A stretch of 64,000 bases of DNA from Clostridia bacterium (GTDB lineage Bacteria > Bacillota_A > Clostridia > Christensenellales > Aristaeellaceae): contig JAGBBE010000075.1 in assembly GCA_017938645.1 (NCBI GenBank), positions 41,688 to 105,687 on the forward strand. Reading direction: 5' to 3'. The translations under genes were made by a program, and so were the position numbers. How positions within the stretch are numbered: the stretch's first letter is position 1; each line of letters opens with the position of its first letter. The notes beneath the pieces are model-generated. The model was not told where the DNA came from. It did no database searches and saw only the letters and a list, made by a program, of their open reading frames with translations. Below are positions 50,140 through 61,059 of the stretch, piece after piece.

Positions 50140-51345
50140 ATGAAAAAAGCGCTTGCTCTGGTTCTTGCGCTGGTGATGGTGCTGAGCGTATGCACCTTCG
50201 CTTCCGCTGAAAAGGACTACTCTGGCTACACCATCCGCATCTATTCCAACTCCAACTCCACCGAGCGTGCCACGTGGCTGAAGCAGGCTGCTGAGAAGGC
50301 CGGCTTCTCCATCTCCATGGACGACAACGCCGTTATCTCCGGCGACACCGCCGCCATCCAGGCTGCCAACGAAAACAAGGACGGCGACATCATCTTCGGT
50401 CTGAACGAAGTGCGCTGGTCCCAGCTCGTTAACGGCACCTATGAGAACCTGAAGATCGCCGACTGGACTCCCAGCTGGGCTGATCAGGTTGGTCAGTACA
50501 AGTACGACGGCAAGGCCTACGGCCTGGTCATCCAGAACATCCTCATGCTCTACCGCACCGACGATCTGGGCACCAAGGGCGAGAAGCTGTCCTTCGAGCA
50601 CTGGGCTGACATCGTCAACTGCGGCTACACCTGGTACCGTCAGGGCAAGGTGGGCGGTACCACCAACGGCAACATCAACAACTCCATGCTCTACGCCTTC
50701 ACCGATCCTGCCAGCCCCGCCGGCGGCATCTCCATCGATGGCTGGAAGACCCTGTGGAATTACTGCCAGAACGGCGTCTTCACCGGCGACAGCTACGGCT
50801 TCGATCCCCTCAACCGCGGCGAAGTGCAGGTTTCCACCTTCTACTCCTCCTCTCTCTACGGCAAGGTTGACGACGCCGCTTCCGGCTCCGACAATCCCCT
50901 CGTAGGCGCTCTTGAGCCCGAAAACTGGGCGCTGGTTGACATCGCCAACGGCACCTACTACATCGCCGAGTACCTGGGCGTGCTGGACCGTGAAGGCCGC
51001 ACCGAGGAAGAGACCGAGGCCGTGAAGGCTTTCGCTGAGTGGTTTGGCTCCGCCGAGACCCAGGCTGCCTGGGCTGACGAGTTCGACTCCTTCCCCTGCA
51101 ACGCCGGCGCTGTGGCTGAGATCTACGGCGAAGACATCCCCGAGATCTACACCCTGAAGAACTTCGCCCTCAACAAGGTGGAAGGCACCGACATGACCTA
51201 CGCCGAGTACGTGGGCGCTCACTCCAGCGAGTGGACCAACATCATGACCAACCTCGGCTTCTACTGGGCCGACAACTCTGCTGCTCCCGCCGAGCCCGAC
51301 TGGGATAACCTCGACTGGGCCGTGCTGACTCAGAAGGCGCAGTAA
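50140..51345 (+). CDS. ABC transporter extracellular substrate-binding protein
   Basis: 401 residues. Signal peptide (KKALALVLALVMVLSVCTF) with cleavage near ASA; a Cys is present but the sequence around it does not form a good lipobox. The mature chain starts YTIRIYSNSNSTERATWLKQ, the pattern of family 1 binding proteins for iron, polyamines or phosphonates (type 2 periplasmic fold), with AIQAANENKDGDIIFGLNEV and FAEWFGSAETQAAW near the end. ATG behind AAGGAGGA. First gene of a binding protein-ATPase-permease operon. The ligand is open; ferric iron is plausible because the permease is FbpB-like. Confidence 0.82.
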   Translation: MKKALALVLALVMVLSVCTFASAEKDYSGYTIRIYSNSNSTERATWLKQAAEKAGFSISMDDNAVISGDTAAIQAANENKDGDIIFGLNEVRWSQLVNGTYENLKIADWTPSWADQVGQYKYDGKAYGLVIQNILMLYRTDDLGTKGEKLSFEHWADIVNCGYTWYRQGKVGGTTNGNINNSMLYAFTDPASPAGGISIDGWKTLWNYCQNGVFTGDSYGFDPLNRGEVQVSTFYSSSLYGKVDDAASGSDNPLVGALEPENWALVDIANGTYYIAEYLGVLDREGRTEEETEAVKAFAEWFGSAETQAAWADEFDSFPCNAGAVAEIYGEDIPEIYTLKNFALNKVEGTDMTYAEYVGAHSSEWTNIMTNLGFYWADNSAAPAEPDWDNLDWAVLTQKAQ

Positions 51346-51362
51346 TCATCCAACCATCCACT

Positions 51363-51397
51363 GCGGCGGGCCTGATCTACTCGGGCCCGCCTTTTCA
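51363..51397 (+). terminator. Intercistronic terminator after the binding protein gene
   Basis: GGCGGGCC / GGGCCCGCC stem with four T after it, inside the ABC operon. It would leave more mRNA for the binding protein than for the ATPase and permease. Confidence 0.65.
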
Positions 51398-51462
51398 AGG
51401 GCTTCGCCCTTGACCCGTGCACAGCACCGGAGTCGGAGCTCGCTTGCATGATCAGATATTCA
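51393..51462 (+). repeat. Family B repeat, shortened copy 3
   Basis: AAGGGCTTCGCCCTT hairpin, then GACCCGTGCACAG and GAGCTCGCTTGCATGATCAG. The middle modules are missing. A second hairpin, GGCGCATCTGTGTG/CATACACAGATGCGCC (51478-51514), follows before the ATPase gene. Confidence 0.55.
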
Positions 51463-51559
51463 GATTGGCTTGTAGGGGCGCATCTGTGTGTGGCCTCGCA
51501 TACACAGATGCGCCTCTGCAAATGACAAAACCCATTCCTCACAGGAAGGAAAGATCCTC

Positions 51560-52561
51560 ATGATCGAACTGAAAAACATCGTCGTCAAATTCGGAGATTT
51601 TGAAGCCCTGCATGATATCAACGTGGACGTCAGGGAGGGCGAGTTCTTTACGTTCCTCGGGCCCTCCGGCTGCGGCAAGACCACGACGCTGCGTACCATT
51701 ACGGGTTTCATTGAGCCGGTTTCCGGCACGGTGAACGTCAACAACGTCGATATCACCCATGTGCCGATTGAGGAGCGCAACATCGGCATCGTGTTCCAAT
51801 CCTACGCGCTCTTCCCCACCATGACGGTGTATGACAACATCGCCTTCGGCCTCAAGGTCAAGAAGCTCAAAAAGAACGAGATCGATGAAAAGGTGCGCGC
51901 CATCGCAAAGAAGGTCGACCTTTCCGACGAGCAGCTCAAGAAGGCCGTCAGCCAGCTTTCCGGCGGACAGCAGCAGCGCGTGGCCATCGCCCGCGCACTC
52001 GTCACCGGCCCCGCCATCATCTGCATGGACGAGCCGCTTTCCAACCTCGACGCCAAACTGCGTGTGCAGCTGCGCAACGAGCTGAAGAAGATGCAGAAAG
52101 ACTTCGGCATCACCACCATCTACGTCACCCACGATCAGGAGGAGGCGCTGACCCTCTCCGACCGCATCGCGGTGTTCAACAAGGGCTTCATCGAGCAGAT
52201 CGGCACGCCCAACGAGGTGTACAACCACTCCAAAACCGAGTTTGTGTGCAACTTCATCGGCGATATCAACCGCATCGAAACCGATCTGGCCAAAAAGATG
52301 GAGCTGCCGGAAGGCGAAAACCACTTCGTGCGTCTGGAGCGCCTGCGCGTGAACCGTCCGGCTGAGGCGGATGAAGTCCAGACCGAAGGCGTCATCGAAA
52401 GCCGCGAATATTACGGCCTGTACATCAAGTACTACATCAATACCGGCGCCCAGATCCTCAAGGTGATCGAAAAGAACGACGGCATCAGCATCTACGAGCC
52501 GGGCGAAAAGGTAACTGTAGGCATCCACAAGGCCGACGTGATGAGCTATTCCAGGCAGTAA
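51560..52561 (+). CDS. ABC importer ATP-binding protein, PotA/FbpC type
   Basis: 333 residues. Walker A GPSGCGKTT near residue 36, Q-loop VFQSYALFPTMTVYDNI, signature QLSGGQQQRVAIARAL near 134, Walker B IICMDEPLSNLD, H-loop YVTHDQEEAL, and a C-terminal TOBE-like domain from about residue 240. Such ATPases drive uptake of spermidine/putrescine, ferric iron or sulfate. ATG at 51560 behind GGAAGGAAAG. The permease start follows 13 bases after the stop. Confidence 0.92.
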   Translation: MIELKNIVVKFGDFEALHDINVDVREGEFFTFLGPSGCGKTTTLRTITGFIEPVSGTVNVNNVDITHVPIEERNIGIVFQSYALFPTMTVYDNIAFGLKVKKLKKNEIDEKVRAIAKKVDLSDEQLKKAVSQLSGGQQQRVAIARALVTGPAIICMDEPLSNLDAKLRVQLRNELKKMQKDFGITTIYVTHDQEEALTLSDRIAVFNKGFIEQIGTPNEVYNHSKTEFVCNFIGDINRIETDLAKKMELPEGENHFVRLERLRVNRPAEADEVQTEGVIESREYYGLYIKYYINTGAQILKVIEKNDGISIYEPGEKVTVGIHKADVMSYSRQ

Positions 52562-52574
52562 GGAGGCGGGCTGA

Positions 52575-54485
52575 ATGAAAAAGGCTCCTGCATGGCTGAA
52601 ACCCTCCCTTTTGTGGAAGGTATTCGGCACGGCCTTCTTCGTGTATCTGTTCTTCGGATTCATGCTGCTGCCGTGTCTGAATACCCTTACGCAGATCTTT
52701 ACCGCCACCAACACCGCCGGCGAAGTGGATCCTCTGGCGGTGATCCGCTTCTTCTTTGCGGGCAACATGCCGCGCTTCGTGTGGAATTCGCTGAAGCTGG
52801 CGCTGTATCTGGTGGTCACGGTCAACGTGGTCGGCGTGAGCATCGTGCTTCTGACCGAATACTTCGAAATCAAGGGCGCGAAAATCCTCCGCCTCGGCTA
52901 CATGACCACGCTGGTTTACTCCGGCGTGGCGCTGGTTACGGGTTACCTGTTCCTGTATGATTCCGACGGCATCCTCACCAGCTGGCTTCTCAGCATCTTC
53001 CCCAATATGAACAAGAACTGGTTCACAGGCTTCAACGCGGTTCTGTTCACGATGACGTTTGCGTGTACGTCCAACCACATGCTGTTTTTGCGCAACGCCA
53101 TCCGCGGCATCGACTACAACACCGTCGAGGCCGCCCGCAATATGGGCGCAAAGCCCTTCAAGGTGCTTTTGAAGGTCGTTTTCCCGACCCTCATCCCCAC
53201 CATGTTCTCTCTCACCGTCATGACCTTCATCACCGGTCTGTGCGCTATGAGCGCTCCGACGCTTTTGGGCTATGACTCCATCAACCCCGAAATCGTTCGT
53301 CTGGCCGGATCGTCCATCGCGGACGAGGCCTTCCCGCAGGCGCGCGCAGCGCTTTTGTCGATCATTCTGGCGCTGTTCACCATCATCCTGCTCACGATCC
53401 TCAGCAACTACGAGCGCAAGGGTCACTACCTCAGCGTCAGCAAGACCAAGGCCAAGCTCGTTAAGCAGAAGATCGACAATCCCGTGGCCAATGTGCTGGC
53501 GCACATCTACGCCTACGTGCTCTTCATCGTGTACATGACCCCGGTTGTGATGATTGTGCTCTTCGCGTTCCAGAACTATCCTGCCATCCGCACCAAGACG
53601 TTCAGCCTCGACCAGTTCACGCTGATCAACTTCTTCGGCGCGCAGGACTATGAGTTCATGACCAACCGCGGTAAAATCCGCATCCGCGAGGATTCCATCT
53701 CCGGCCTGTTCGCCAACCCCGACACGGTGGGCGGCATCCGGTTGAGCTTCGTGCTTTCCGCCATCGCAGCGGCGCTGGCCTGCGTCATCGTGGTGGTCGC
53801 GGTCAACTACATCTTCAAAAACAAGGGCAAAAAGCGCGGCGTGGTGCTGGAGTACAGCCTCTTGTTCCCGTGGCTTCTGCCCACGATCCTCATCTGCTAC
53901 TCCTACCGCACGTTCTTCAACTCCAGCGACGTGTGGTACGTCTTCGGACAGAACCTGTACATGAGGGAAAACGTTCGCTTCCTCATTGTAATGGCCTACA
54001 CGGTGGTCAAGCTGCCCTTTGCCCTGCGCATGATCAAGGCCGCCTTCTACGCCATCGACGAGGAGCTGGAAGACGCAGCCCGCAACCTTGGCGCAAGCGG
54101 ATTCCTGACCTTTATAAAAGTCAAGCTCCCCATTATCCTGCCCAGCGTTCTGGCCGTATTCGCGCTGAACTTCAACGCCCTGTTCACCGAGTACGACATG
54201 TCGGCGACGTTCCATTCCAGCTACGGAAAGTCCTACGCCATGGTCATCCAGAACATGTGCGCCGAGGAAGGACGCGACGGCTACAACGTGAATGCCTCCG
54301 GCCGCCGCTGCGCATCGACCGTATTCATCATGATCGTTTCGGGCGTGATTCTCTACCTGGTCTACGGCGTAGGCGCGCGCGACCTTGGCGAACGTCTGGA
54401 GGCCAAAGAGCGCCGACGCCGGCGTCTGCAGAAACTCACCGCGCCATTCCGCAAAGAAAAACCGGACATTCCCCTATCCCCTTAA
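52575..54485 (+). CDS. ABC importer permease with two fused MetI-type domains
   Basis: 636 residues, about twelve membrane segments in two halves. EAA-type loops that contact the ATPase occur in both: VEAARNMGAKPFKVLLKVVF near residue 185 and LEDAARNLGASGFLTFIKVK near 500. The fusion of both permease halves into one chain is typical of FbpB/AfuB ferric-iron and related importers. Ends with a charged tail. ATG behind AAGGAGGC. With the binding protein and ATPase it completes the transporter. Confidence 0.9.
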   Translation: MKKAPAWLKPSLLWKVFGTAFFVYLFFGFMLLPCLNTLTQIFTATNTAGEVDPLAVIRFFFAGNMPRFVWNSLKLALYLVVTVNVVGVSIVLLTEYFEIKGAKILRLGYMTTLVYSGVALVTGYLFLYDSDGILTSWLLSIFPNMNKNWFTGFNAVLFTMTFACTSNHMLFLRNAIRGIDYNTVEAARNMGAKPFKVLLKVVFPTLIPTMFSLTVMTFITGLCAMSAPTLLGYDSINPEIVRLAGSSIADEAFPQARAALLSIILALFTIILLTILSNYERKGHYLSVSKTKAKLVKQKIDNPVANVLAHIYAYVLFIVYMTPVVMIVLFAFQNYPAIRTKTFSLDQFTLINFFGAQDYEFMTNRGKIRIREDSISGLFANPDTVGGIRLSFVLSAIAAALACVIVVVAVNYIFKNKGKKRGVVLEYSLLFPWLLPTILICYSYRTFFNSSDVWYVFGQNLYMRENVRFLIVMAYTVVKLPFALRMIKAAFYAIDEELEDAARNLGASGFLTFIKVKLPIILPSVLAVFALNFNALFTEYDMSATFHSSYGKSYAMVIQNMCAEEGRDGYNVNASGRRCASTVFIMIVSGVILYLVYGVGARDLGERLEAKERRRRRLQKLTAPFRKEKPDIPLSP

Positions 54486-54493
54486 CAGAAAGA

Positions 54494-54529
54494 AGCAGCG
54501 TTCCTTCAAACAAGGAACGCTGCTTTTTT
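54494..54529. terminator. Convergent terminator of the importer and purine genes
   Basis: AGCAGCGTTCCTT / AAGGAACGCTGCT, 13-bp stem with a CAAAC loop and six T on the plus strand, directly between the convergent operons. Confidence 0.85.
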
Positions 54530-54532
54530 CAA

Positions 54533-55957
<1,425 letters not shown>

Positions 55958-55988
55958 AGTTCGGTCCTCCTGTGGCGTATTTTGAAAA

Positions 55989-56010
55989 AGGCGGACCTTT
56001 GTCCGCCTTT
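55989..56010 (-). terminator. Terminator between purC and the purF-like gene
   Basis: Minus strand AAGGCGGAC / GTCCGCCTT with an AAAG loop, then five T, right after the purC stop. The purF-like gene would need read-through or an undetected promoter. Confidence 0.7.
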
Positions 56011-56015
56011 ATGGA

Positions 56016-56708
56016 TCACTTCTCAAAGAACAGCTTGGAAAGAGTCATCGGGTCGATGTACTCGCCGTCCTTGTACACGCGCATGTTGCCGGAGGCGATC
56101 TCGTCGATGAGCATCACGTTGCCCTCGGCGTCGTAGCCGTACTCGAACTTGATGTCGTAGAGGATCAGGCCCTTTTCCTTCAGGTCGTCGGCCACGATCT
56201 GAGTGATCTTCTGGGTCATGTCCTTGATGGTGTCGTACTGCTCCTCGGTCATCACGCCCAGCGCAGCCAGCGCGTCCTTGGTGACCAGCGGATCGCCCTT
56301 GGCGTCATCCTTGAAGGTCATTTCAACATAGGCAGGCAGATCGGCGCCGCTTTCGATGTAAGCGCCATAGCGGCGGATGAAGCTGCCCACAGCCTTATGG
56401 CGGCAGATGACCTCGAGGCCATGGCCGAAGGGCTTGGCGGCCAGCACTTCCATGGTGGTGTTGTTCAGGTCAGCGCTCACATAGTGGGTGCGGATGCCGG
56501 CAGCGTTGATTTTTTCAAAATAATAGATGGACATGCGCAGGTTCACGTCGCCCACGCCTTCGATGGTCAGTCCAACGGAATTCTCGCCGGGATCGAACAC
56601 GCCGTCCTTGCCGGTGCAGTCGTCCTTGAACTTGAGCAGGCAGTTGCCGTTATCCAGAGCATAAACGTTCTTGGTCTTGCCGGTATAGACGAGCTTGAGA
56701 TTCTCCAT
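56016..56708 (-). CDS. purC: Phosphoribosylaminoimidazole-succinocarboxamide synthase
   Basis: 230 residues. [13 protein letters not shown] at the N-terminus is the ATP-loop, [16 protein letters not shown] follows, and [16 protein letters not shown] near 110, [20 protein letters not shown] and [12 protein letters not shown] near 205 are PurC signatures. It joins CAIR with aspartate to make SAICAR in purine synthesis. ATG at 56708 with GAAGG upstream; a GTG 12 bases further up is an alternative. First gene of a unit with the PurF-like protein. The promoter at 56757-56785 shows no purine riboswitch, as its leader is only about 40 bases. Confidence 0.93.
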   Translation of the reverse strand: MENLKLVYTGKTKNVYALDNGNCLLKFKDDCTGKDGVFDPGENSVGLTIEGVGDVNLRMSIYYFEKINAAGIRTHYVSADLNNTTMEVLAAKPFGHGLEVICRHKAVGSFIRRYGAYIESGADLPAYVEMTFKDDAKGDPLVTKDALAALGVMTEEQYDTIKDMTQKITQIVADDLKEKGLILYDIKFEYGYDAEGNVMLIDEIASGNMRVYKDGEYIDPMTLSKLFFEK

Positions 56709-56756
56709 AAAAACCTTCACTCCGTTTCTGTTGCTTCAGGAAAATGAAACACACAC

Positions 56757-56785
56757 AGTATACCCTCTGCAGCCCACAATTGCAA
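56757..56785 (-). promoter_or_regulatory. Promoter of purC
   Basis: Minus strand TTGCAA (56785-56780), 17-base spacer, TATACT (56762-56757). No PurR-box-like repeat recognised. Confidence 0.75.
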
Positions 56786-56859
56786 TAAATTTCCGAATAT
56801 TTTTTCATTTTTTCTATATAACCTTCGGCTTTTGCAAAATCCGTCCAAAAATCCACCAG

Positions 56860-56957
56860 CAGGGGCAGTGCAAGGGCTTCGCCCTTGACCCATTCACCGC
56901 TTCGCGGGGCTTGGCGGACGGTGGTTGGTTTTGACTCTTCAGACCGCAGATGTGATC
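56860..56957 (+). repeat. Family B repeat, shortened copy 4
   Basis: CAGGGGCAGTGC, AAGGGCTTCGCCCTT, ACCGCTTCGCGGGG, GGCGGACGGTGGTTGG, CTTCAGACCGC and TGTGATCGG occur in the family B order, with the CTCGCTTG module missing. It lies between the purC promoter and the 3' end of the CCA transferase gene. Confidence 0.6.
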
Positions 56958-56989
56958 GGAAGATCAAAAACCCGCTGGCCGTGGATCGG

Positions 56990-58240
56990 TCAGCGGTTTT
57001 TGGCGGCTGCCAGGAGCGCGTCGCGTTTGTTTTCAAGACGGTTTTCGAGAACCTCCGTCCACAGGTGGTCAAGGAGCTGTCCCATTTCGCGCAGAGGACG
57101 GCCGGTTTGCTCAAACAGCGGCTTCAGGTCGTTGCCGGTAATGGCCAGTTCCCTGAGCGAGAGCGGCTTGCCTTCCAGCGATGAGATGGCGCGCATCACG
57201 GCGCACTGCATCGCATGGTCATTCAGCGCGCGGAACACGCCCAGCGCGCCCTGAAGCGCTTCCATGCCCAGTCCGGCCAGCACGCGCGGCGGTGCAGAGA
57301 GCTGCTGCATCGCGCCGATGCAGGCGGCGGTCTTTGCGGCGTCGCGCTGGGAAAAGCGCATGTCAAGCATCATTTTCCGCGCATCGTCGGGATCGCAGCT
57401 GCGCATCAAAAGCGCCATGCGCAGCGGAAGCTCTGCCGGAAAGCGGCTGAGCGCCCAGCCGTCGTTTTCATCCCACGGAACCTCATGGAGCAGATACGGC
57501 CACGCGCTGATTTCATCAATGGTACGCAGTCCGCTCAGCGTCGCCGGACGTTTTCTCGCCAGCTGCGGATAGCGCAGGTCGGCCATGAGCGTTTTGCCAA
57601 GTTCATCGCGCAATCGTTCGGGCGCGATGTCGCGCAGCAGATGCGCATAGCGGCGCAGGCTGTCCATCAGCGCCGGCGTCGGTTCCAGATCCAGCTCGGC
57701 CTGAAAGCGTGCGGCGCGCAGAATCCGCAGTCCGTCGTCCTTGAGCACCTGATCGGGATCGTCCGTGACCGTGTGCAGGATGCCCTGACGCAAATGCTCC
57801 AGTCCGCCCGTGGGATCGATGACATCCTCCACCCAGCCGTCATGCACCCGGCGGTAGAGCGCGTTTACGCTGAAGTCGCGCCGTCTGGCGTCCACGCGGA
57901 TATCGTCGGTGAACTTCACGCTTTCGGGCTTGTGGCCGCAGCGGTAGCTGTCCTCGCGCCATGTGGTGTACTCGGCCATGTGGCGGCCGGTTTCGTCGGC
58001 GATGTGCAGTTCAACCGTGCCGAAGTGCGCCGCGCGCAGATGCGCCTGCACCTGCGTACCCTCGCACAGGGCGCAGACCTCCTCAGGCTTCAGCGGGCCG
58101 CACACGTCCACGTCGGACAGAGGCAGCCCCATCAGCGGATTGCGAACGCCGCCGCCCACCACGTACAGTTCGCCTCCGGCCTGATCAAAAATGCGCGCCA
58201 TGGCCGAAAGCCACGGCGCGCCATGAAGAACGGATGCCAT
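56990..58240 (-). CDS. CCA tRNA nucleotidyltransferase / poly(A) polymerase family
   Basis: 416 residues. Class II nucleotidyltransferase: YVVGGGVRNPLMGLPLSDVD near residue 26 contains the DxD metal pair (DVDV), with GGxVRN in place of the more common GGxVRD. Then FTDDIRVDARRRDFSVNAL near 110 and the ERLRDEL segment (motif D/E) near 200, plus a helical C-terminus. It adds or repairs the CCA end of tRNAs. Since both tRNAs in this window already encode CCA, repair is the more likely role for them. ATG at 58240 overlaps the pepF stop by one base. Confidence 0.88.
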   Translation of the reverse strand: MASVLHGAPWLSAMARIFDQAGGELYVVGGGVRNPLMGLPLSDVDVCGPLKPEEVCALCEGTQVQAHLRAAHFGTVELHIADETGRHMAEYTTWREDSYRCGHKPESVKFTDDIRVDARRRDFSVNALYRRVHDGWVEDVIDPTGGLEHLRQGILHTVTDDPDQVLKDDGLRILRAARFQAELDLEPTPALMDSLRRYAHLLRDIAPERLRDELGKTLMADLRYPQLARKRPATLSGLRTIDEISAWPYLLHEVPWDENDGWALSRFPAELPLRMALLMRSCDPDDARKMMLDMRFSQRDAAKTAACIGAMQQLSAPPRVLAGLGMEALQGALGVFRALNDHAMQCAVMRAISSLEGKPLSLRELAITGNDLKPLFEQTGRPLREMGQLLDHLWTEVLENRLENKRDALLAAAKNR

Positions 58241-59991
58241 TACAGCATGTCCTCAGTGATGCGGATGAACTCATCCACCTCGGCGCGGAGCACCTCCAGC
58301 GCGCTGCGCCAGTAATCGGCGCTGCGTACGTCGATGCCTACGCTGGCACAGACGTTGGGAATGGTGTCGGAGCCGCAGGATGCGAGCAGGGCGTTGTACT
58401 TGGGCAGGAAGGAAGCGCCCTCCTCCTGATACTTCTTGAACACGCCCAGGCCGAACAGGTGGCCGAACGCATAGGGGAAGTTGTAGAAGTGACGGGAGTT
58501 ATAGTAGTAATGACCCTTGCACACCCACATGCCGGAGTTGCGCTTTTCGGGATCCAGGCCCTCGCCGTACGCGCCTTCCTGAGCGTCCAGCATCATCTGG
58601 TTGAGCTCGTCGGCGGTGGGAATATGGGTCTTGCGGGCCTCGAACAGGGCGCTTTCAAACAGGAAGCGGCTGTAGATGTCCACGATGGTCTGGGTGGCGT
58701 CCTGCAGAACGCTTTCCAGCAGGGTGAACCTGGTCTGCTCGTCGGCGTTCTTGCGCACGATGTGCATAAGCAAGGTTTCGTTGAAGATGGAGGCCGTCTC
58801 CGCCAGAGGCATCGGATAGTGGCACATCAGCTGGGGCTTGACCTGCAGGCAGCGGTTGTGCCAGGCATGGCCGAGCTCGTGAGCGAGGGTGCACACGTCG
58901 GAGAAGGAGCCCATGAAGTTGGTCAGCACGCGGCTGAGATTCTTCTCATAGTTGCCGGAGCAGAACGCGCCGCCCTGCTTGCCTTCGCGGGGATAAACGT
59001 CGATCCAGCGCTCGGCAAAGGCATTGTCGATGAAAGCGCCCATCTCGGGGTTGATCTCGTTGAAGGTCTTCACCAGCAGCTCGCGGGCTTCCTCAATGGT
59101 GTAGGTCTTGGAGCTTTCGCCCATGGGAGCGAAGAGATCGTAGAACGGCAGGCCGTTCTTGTGGCCGAGCAGCTCGGCCTTGCGGCGCATGTAGCGGCGG
59201 AAATGGGGCAGGTATTCGCGGATGGCGGTCCACATGGCGTCGAGGGTTTCGTGATCCATGCGGCTCTCGGCCAGCTGCTGGCTGAGGGGATCGGAATAAC
59301 CCTTGAGCTCGCAAAGCGTGATGCACTCGCCCTTGATGCAGCTGATGGCGTAGGCCATGGCATCCTGCACCTTCTTGTAGCTGTTGAGCTCGCTTTCGTA
59401 AGCGGCCTTGCGCACCTCGGGATCGGGATCATACGCCATGCCGCGCACAGCGGGCAGCGGATAGCTCTTTCCGTTGAGTTCGCAGGTGAGGGTTCCCATG
59501 AGGCGATCCTTCAGCTTGGCCCATGCGTCGCCGCCGTTGAGGCTCATCTTAAGCAGCGACTTTTCCATCTCGGCAGGCACCATGTGACGGGCGTGCTCGG
59601 CTTCCTCGCGCAGATAGAAGTCGTTCTTCTGAAGCACTTCGGAGGAGGCGATGACCTCTTCGAGGTTCTCAATGCTGCCCACATAGCGGCCAAAGCGGCT
59701 GGAGGCCAGCTTCACGTCCACCATCAGCATGCCCATTTCGTCCATCAGGCGCAGGGCTTCCTTGTTGGTGTTGTCGGCAGCCAGCGTCAGGTGGCCGAAC
59801 ATCATGATGCGGTTGAGGAGCGTGCCGCTCTTTTCTTCGAAGCGGATGATGGCTTCGAGCTTTTCCTTGGCGGATTCTTCCTTGCTCATCATCTCCTCCA
59901 CGCCTTCCAGCATGGACTTGATAACGTTGATGTCCTCACGGATCTGCGGGTCGTCAAAACCCTTGTAGAATACGGAAAGATCCCAGGTCAT
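58240..59991 (-). CDS. pepF: Oligoendopeptidase F (M3 metallopeptidase)
   Basis: 583 residues. The zinc site TLAHELGHAWHNR (HExxH) near residue 365, with AETASIFNETLL about 28 residues later giving the third ligand Glu. N-terminal helical EEMMSKEESAKEKL and IIRFEEKSGTLLNRIMMFGH match the M3B oligoendopeptidase group. No signal peptide, so a cytoplasmic enzyme that degrades short peptides. ATG at 59991 behind AAGAAGGTACC. First gene of a unit with the CCA transferase; upstream lies a partial family A repeat. Confidence 0.92.
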   Translation of the reverse strand: MTWDLSVFYKGFDDPQIREDINVIKSMLEGVEEMMSKEESAKEKLEAIIRFEEKSGTLLNRIMMFGHLTLAADNTNKEALRLMDEMGMLMVDVKLASSRFGRYVGSIENLEEVIASSEVLQKNDFYLREEAEHARHMVPAEMEKSLLKMSLNGGDAWAKLKDRLMGTLTCELNGKSYPLPAVRGMAYDPDPEVRKAAYESELNSYKKVQDAMAYAISCIKGECITLCELKGYSDPLSQQLAESRMDHETLDAMWTAIREYLPHFRRYMRRKAELLGHKNGLPFYDLFAPMGESSKTYTIEEARELLVKTFNEINPEMGAFIDNAFAERWIDVYPREGKQGGAFCSGNYEKNLSRVLTNFMGSFSDVCTLAHELGHAWHNRCLQVKPQLMCHYPMPLAETASIFNETLLMHIVRKNADEQTRFTLLESVLQDATQTIVDIYSRFLFESALFEARKTHIPTADELNQMMLDAQEGAYGEGLDPEKRNSGMWVCKGHYYYNSRHFYNFPYAFGHLFGLGVFKKYQEEGASFLPKYNALLASCGSDTIPNVCASVGIDVRSADYWRSALEVLRAEVDEFIRITEDML

Positions 59992-60012
59992 TGGCGGTAC
60001 CTTCTTTCTTTA

Positions 60013-60082
60013 AATGGGAGTTGTCAGAGGGGCCGCAGCCCCTCTGACTCTCATTCGTATCCGGCGGCTTTGCCGACGCACG
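60013..60082 (+). repeat. Family A repeat, partial copy 3
   Basis: The core hairpin AGAGGGGC/GCCCCTCT, then CTCATTCGTATC and a CGGCGGCTTTGCCG hairpin, in the family A order. The outer thirds and inverted ends are missing. The right end touches the stop of the GntR gene. Confidence 0.6.
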
Positions 60083-60084
60083 GC

Positions 60085-60774
60085 TCAGCCGTTGTAGCGC
60101 AGTTTGCTTTCTTCAAGCGCGCGCAGGCAGGTTTCCTTGCTGCGCTCGATGTGGCGGCGCATGAGCTCCTCGAACTTGGCAAGGTCGCGGGCTTCCACGT
60201 AGTCCACCAGGCGGTGATGCTCCTGATGCGCGGCGGCGCGGCGGTCCTCCTTGGCGATGGACAGGGCGGAGAAGCGGGTGATGTACTCGTCCTGACCCTC
60301 GATGGCGCGGATGATGCGCTTCTGGCCGGAAATGGCCGTGAGCGCGGTGTGGAAGGAGCGCGCACGGGGAGAGAGATTGGCGATGTCGCCGTTTTCGGTG
60401 AGCGGATCCATCTCGTCAAGCAGCGCGCGGAGGTTTTTGATGTCATTCTCCGTGGCGTTCTGAATGATGGCGGGCAGGGTCAGCATTTCCAGACAGTTGC
60501 GGATGGTGTAGATCTCCTCCACGTCGGAAATGGTAAAGGCGCGCACCACAACGCCGCGGCGGAGCATATACTCCACCAGACCGTCGCGCTCCAGCTTGCG
60601 CAGCGCTTCACGAAGCGGCGTGCGGCTGATGTGCATGCGCTCGGCATATTCGGTTTCTACAATGCGGGAGCCGGCAGGCAGCTCGCCGGTGATAATGGCG
60701 TGCTTGAGCGTTTCGTATGCAATTTCGCGGATTGGCTTGCTTTCCACCGCAGGACCAAGGGACATGACGCTCAT
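60085..60774 (-). CDS. GntR-family regulator, FadR/FCD subgroup
   Basis: 229 residues. Winged helix: IREIAYETLKHAIITGELPA and RIVETEYAERMHISRTPLRE with ALRKLERDGLVEY, the GntR DNA-binding pattern. The C-terminal FCD domain is all-helical with EEIYTIRNCLEMLTLPAI, FHTALTAISG and EHHRLVDYVEARD, whose His residues would bind a metal and a carboxylic acid ligand. Members control organic-acid and sugar-acid catabolism. The target is not evident from neighbours. ATG at 60774 behind AGGAGGCG. Confidence 0.9.
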   Translation of the reverse strand: MSVMSLGPAVESKPIREIAYETLKHAIITGELPAGSRIVETEYAERMHISRTPLREALRKLERDGLVEYMLRRGVVVRAFTISDVEEIYTIRNCLEMLTLPAIIQNATENDIKNLRALLDEMDPLTENGDIANLSPRARSFHTALTAISGQKRIIRAIEGQDEYITRFSALSIAKEDRRAAAHQEHHRLVDYVEARDLAKFEELMRRHIERSKETCLRALEESKLRYNG

Positions 60775-60807
60775 GATATCGCCTCCTGTATTTCTTTTGT
60801 CTTTTTT

Positions 60808-60836
60808 ATTTTAGTACGAGGATTTGCCGCTGTCAA
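60808..60836 (-). promoter_or_regulatory. Promoter of the GntR gene
   Basis: Minus strand TTGACA (60836-60831), 17-base spacer, TAAAAT (60813-60808). Confidence 0.8.
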
Positions 60837-60960
60837 GCGCGATGGATACTGGATACAAACCAATTTTTACAAAAATCTGCATCTGCGGACAGGAAAGCAC
60901 CGCTTTTGACATTTGCCAGCCAGCAGTCCCGTCCCGGGAAGAACCGCGGGCGGTCAAACG

Positions 60961-60989
60961 TTGTGTTTTGGGGCGAAATGTGATAGAAT
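60961..60989 (+). promoter_or_regulatory. Promoter of the rimO-recA gene string
   Basis: TTGTGT (60961-60966), 17-base spacer, TAGAAT (60984-60989) with TGA before it, a near extended -10. Confidence 0.65.
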
Positions 60990-61059
60990 GAAAGTTGGAC
61001 ACAAACGTATGTGCGTATTGTGAAACAGGATTTTTCTGATTAGGAGGAATGCTTCGTTG

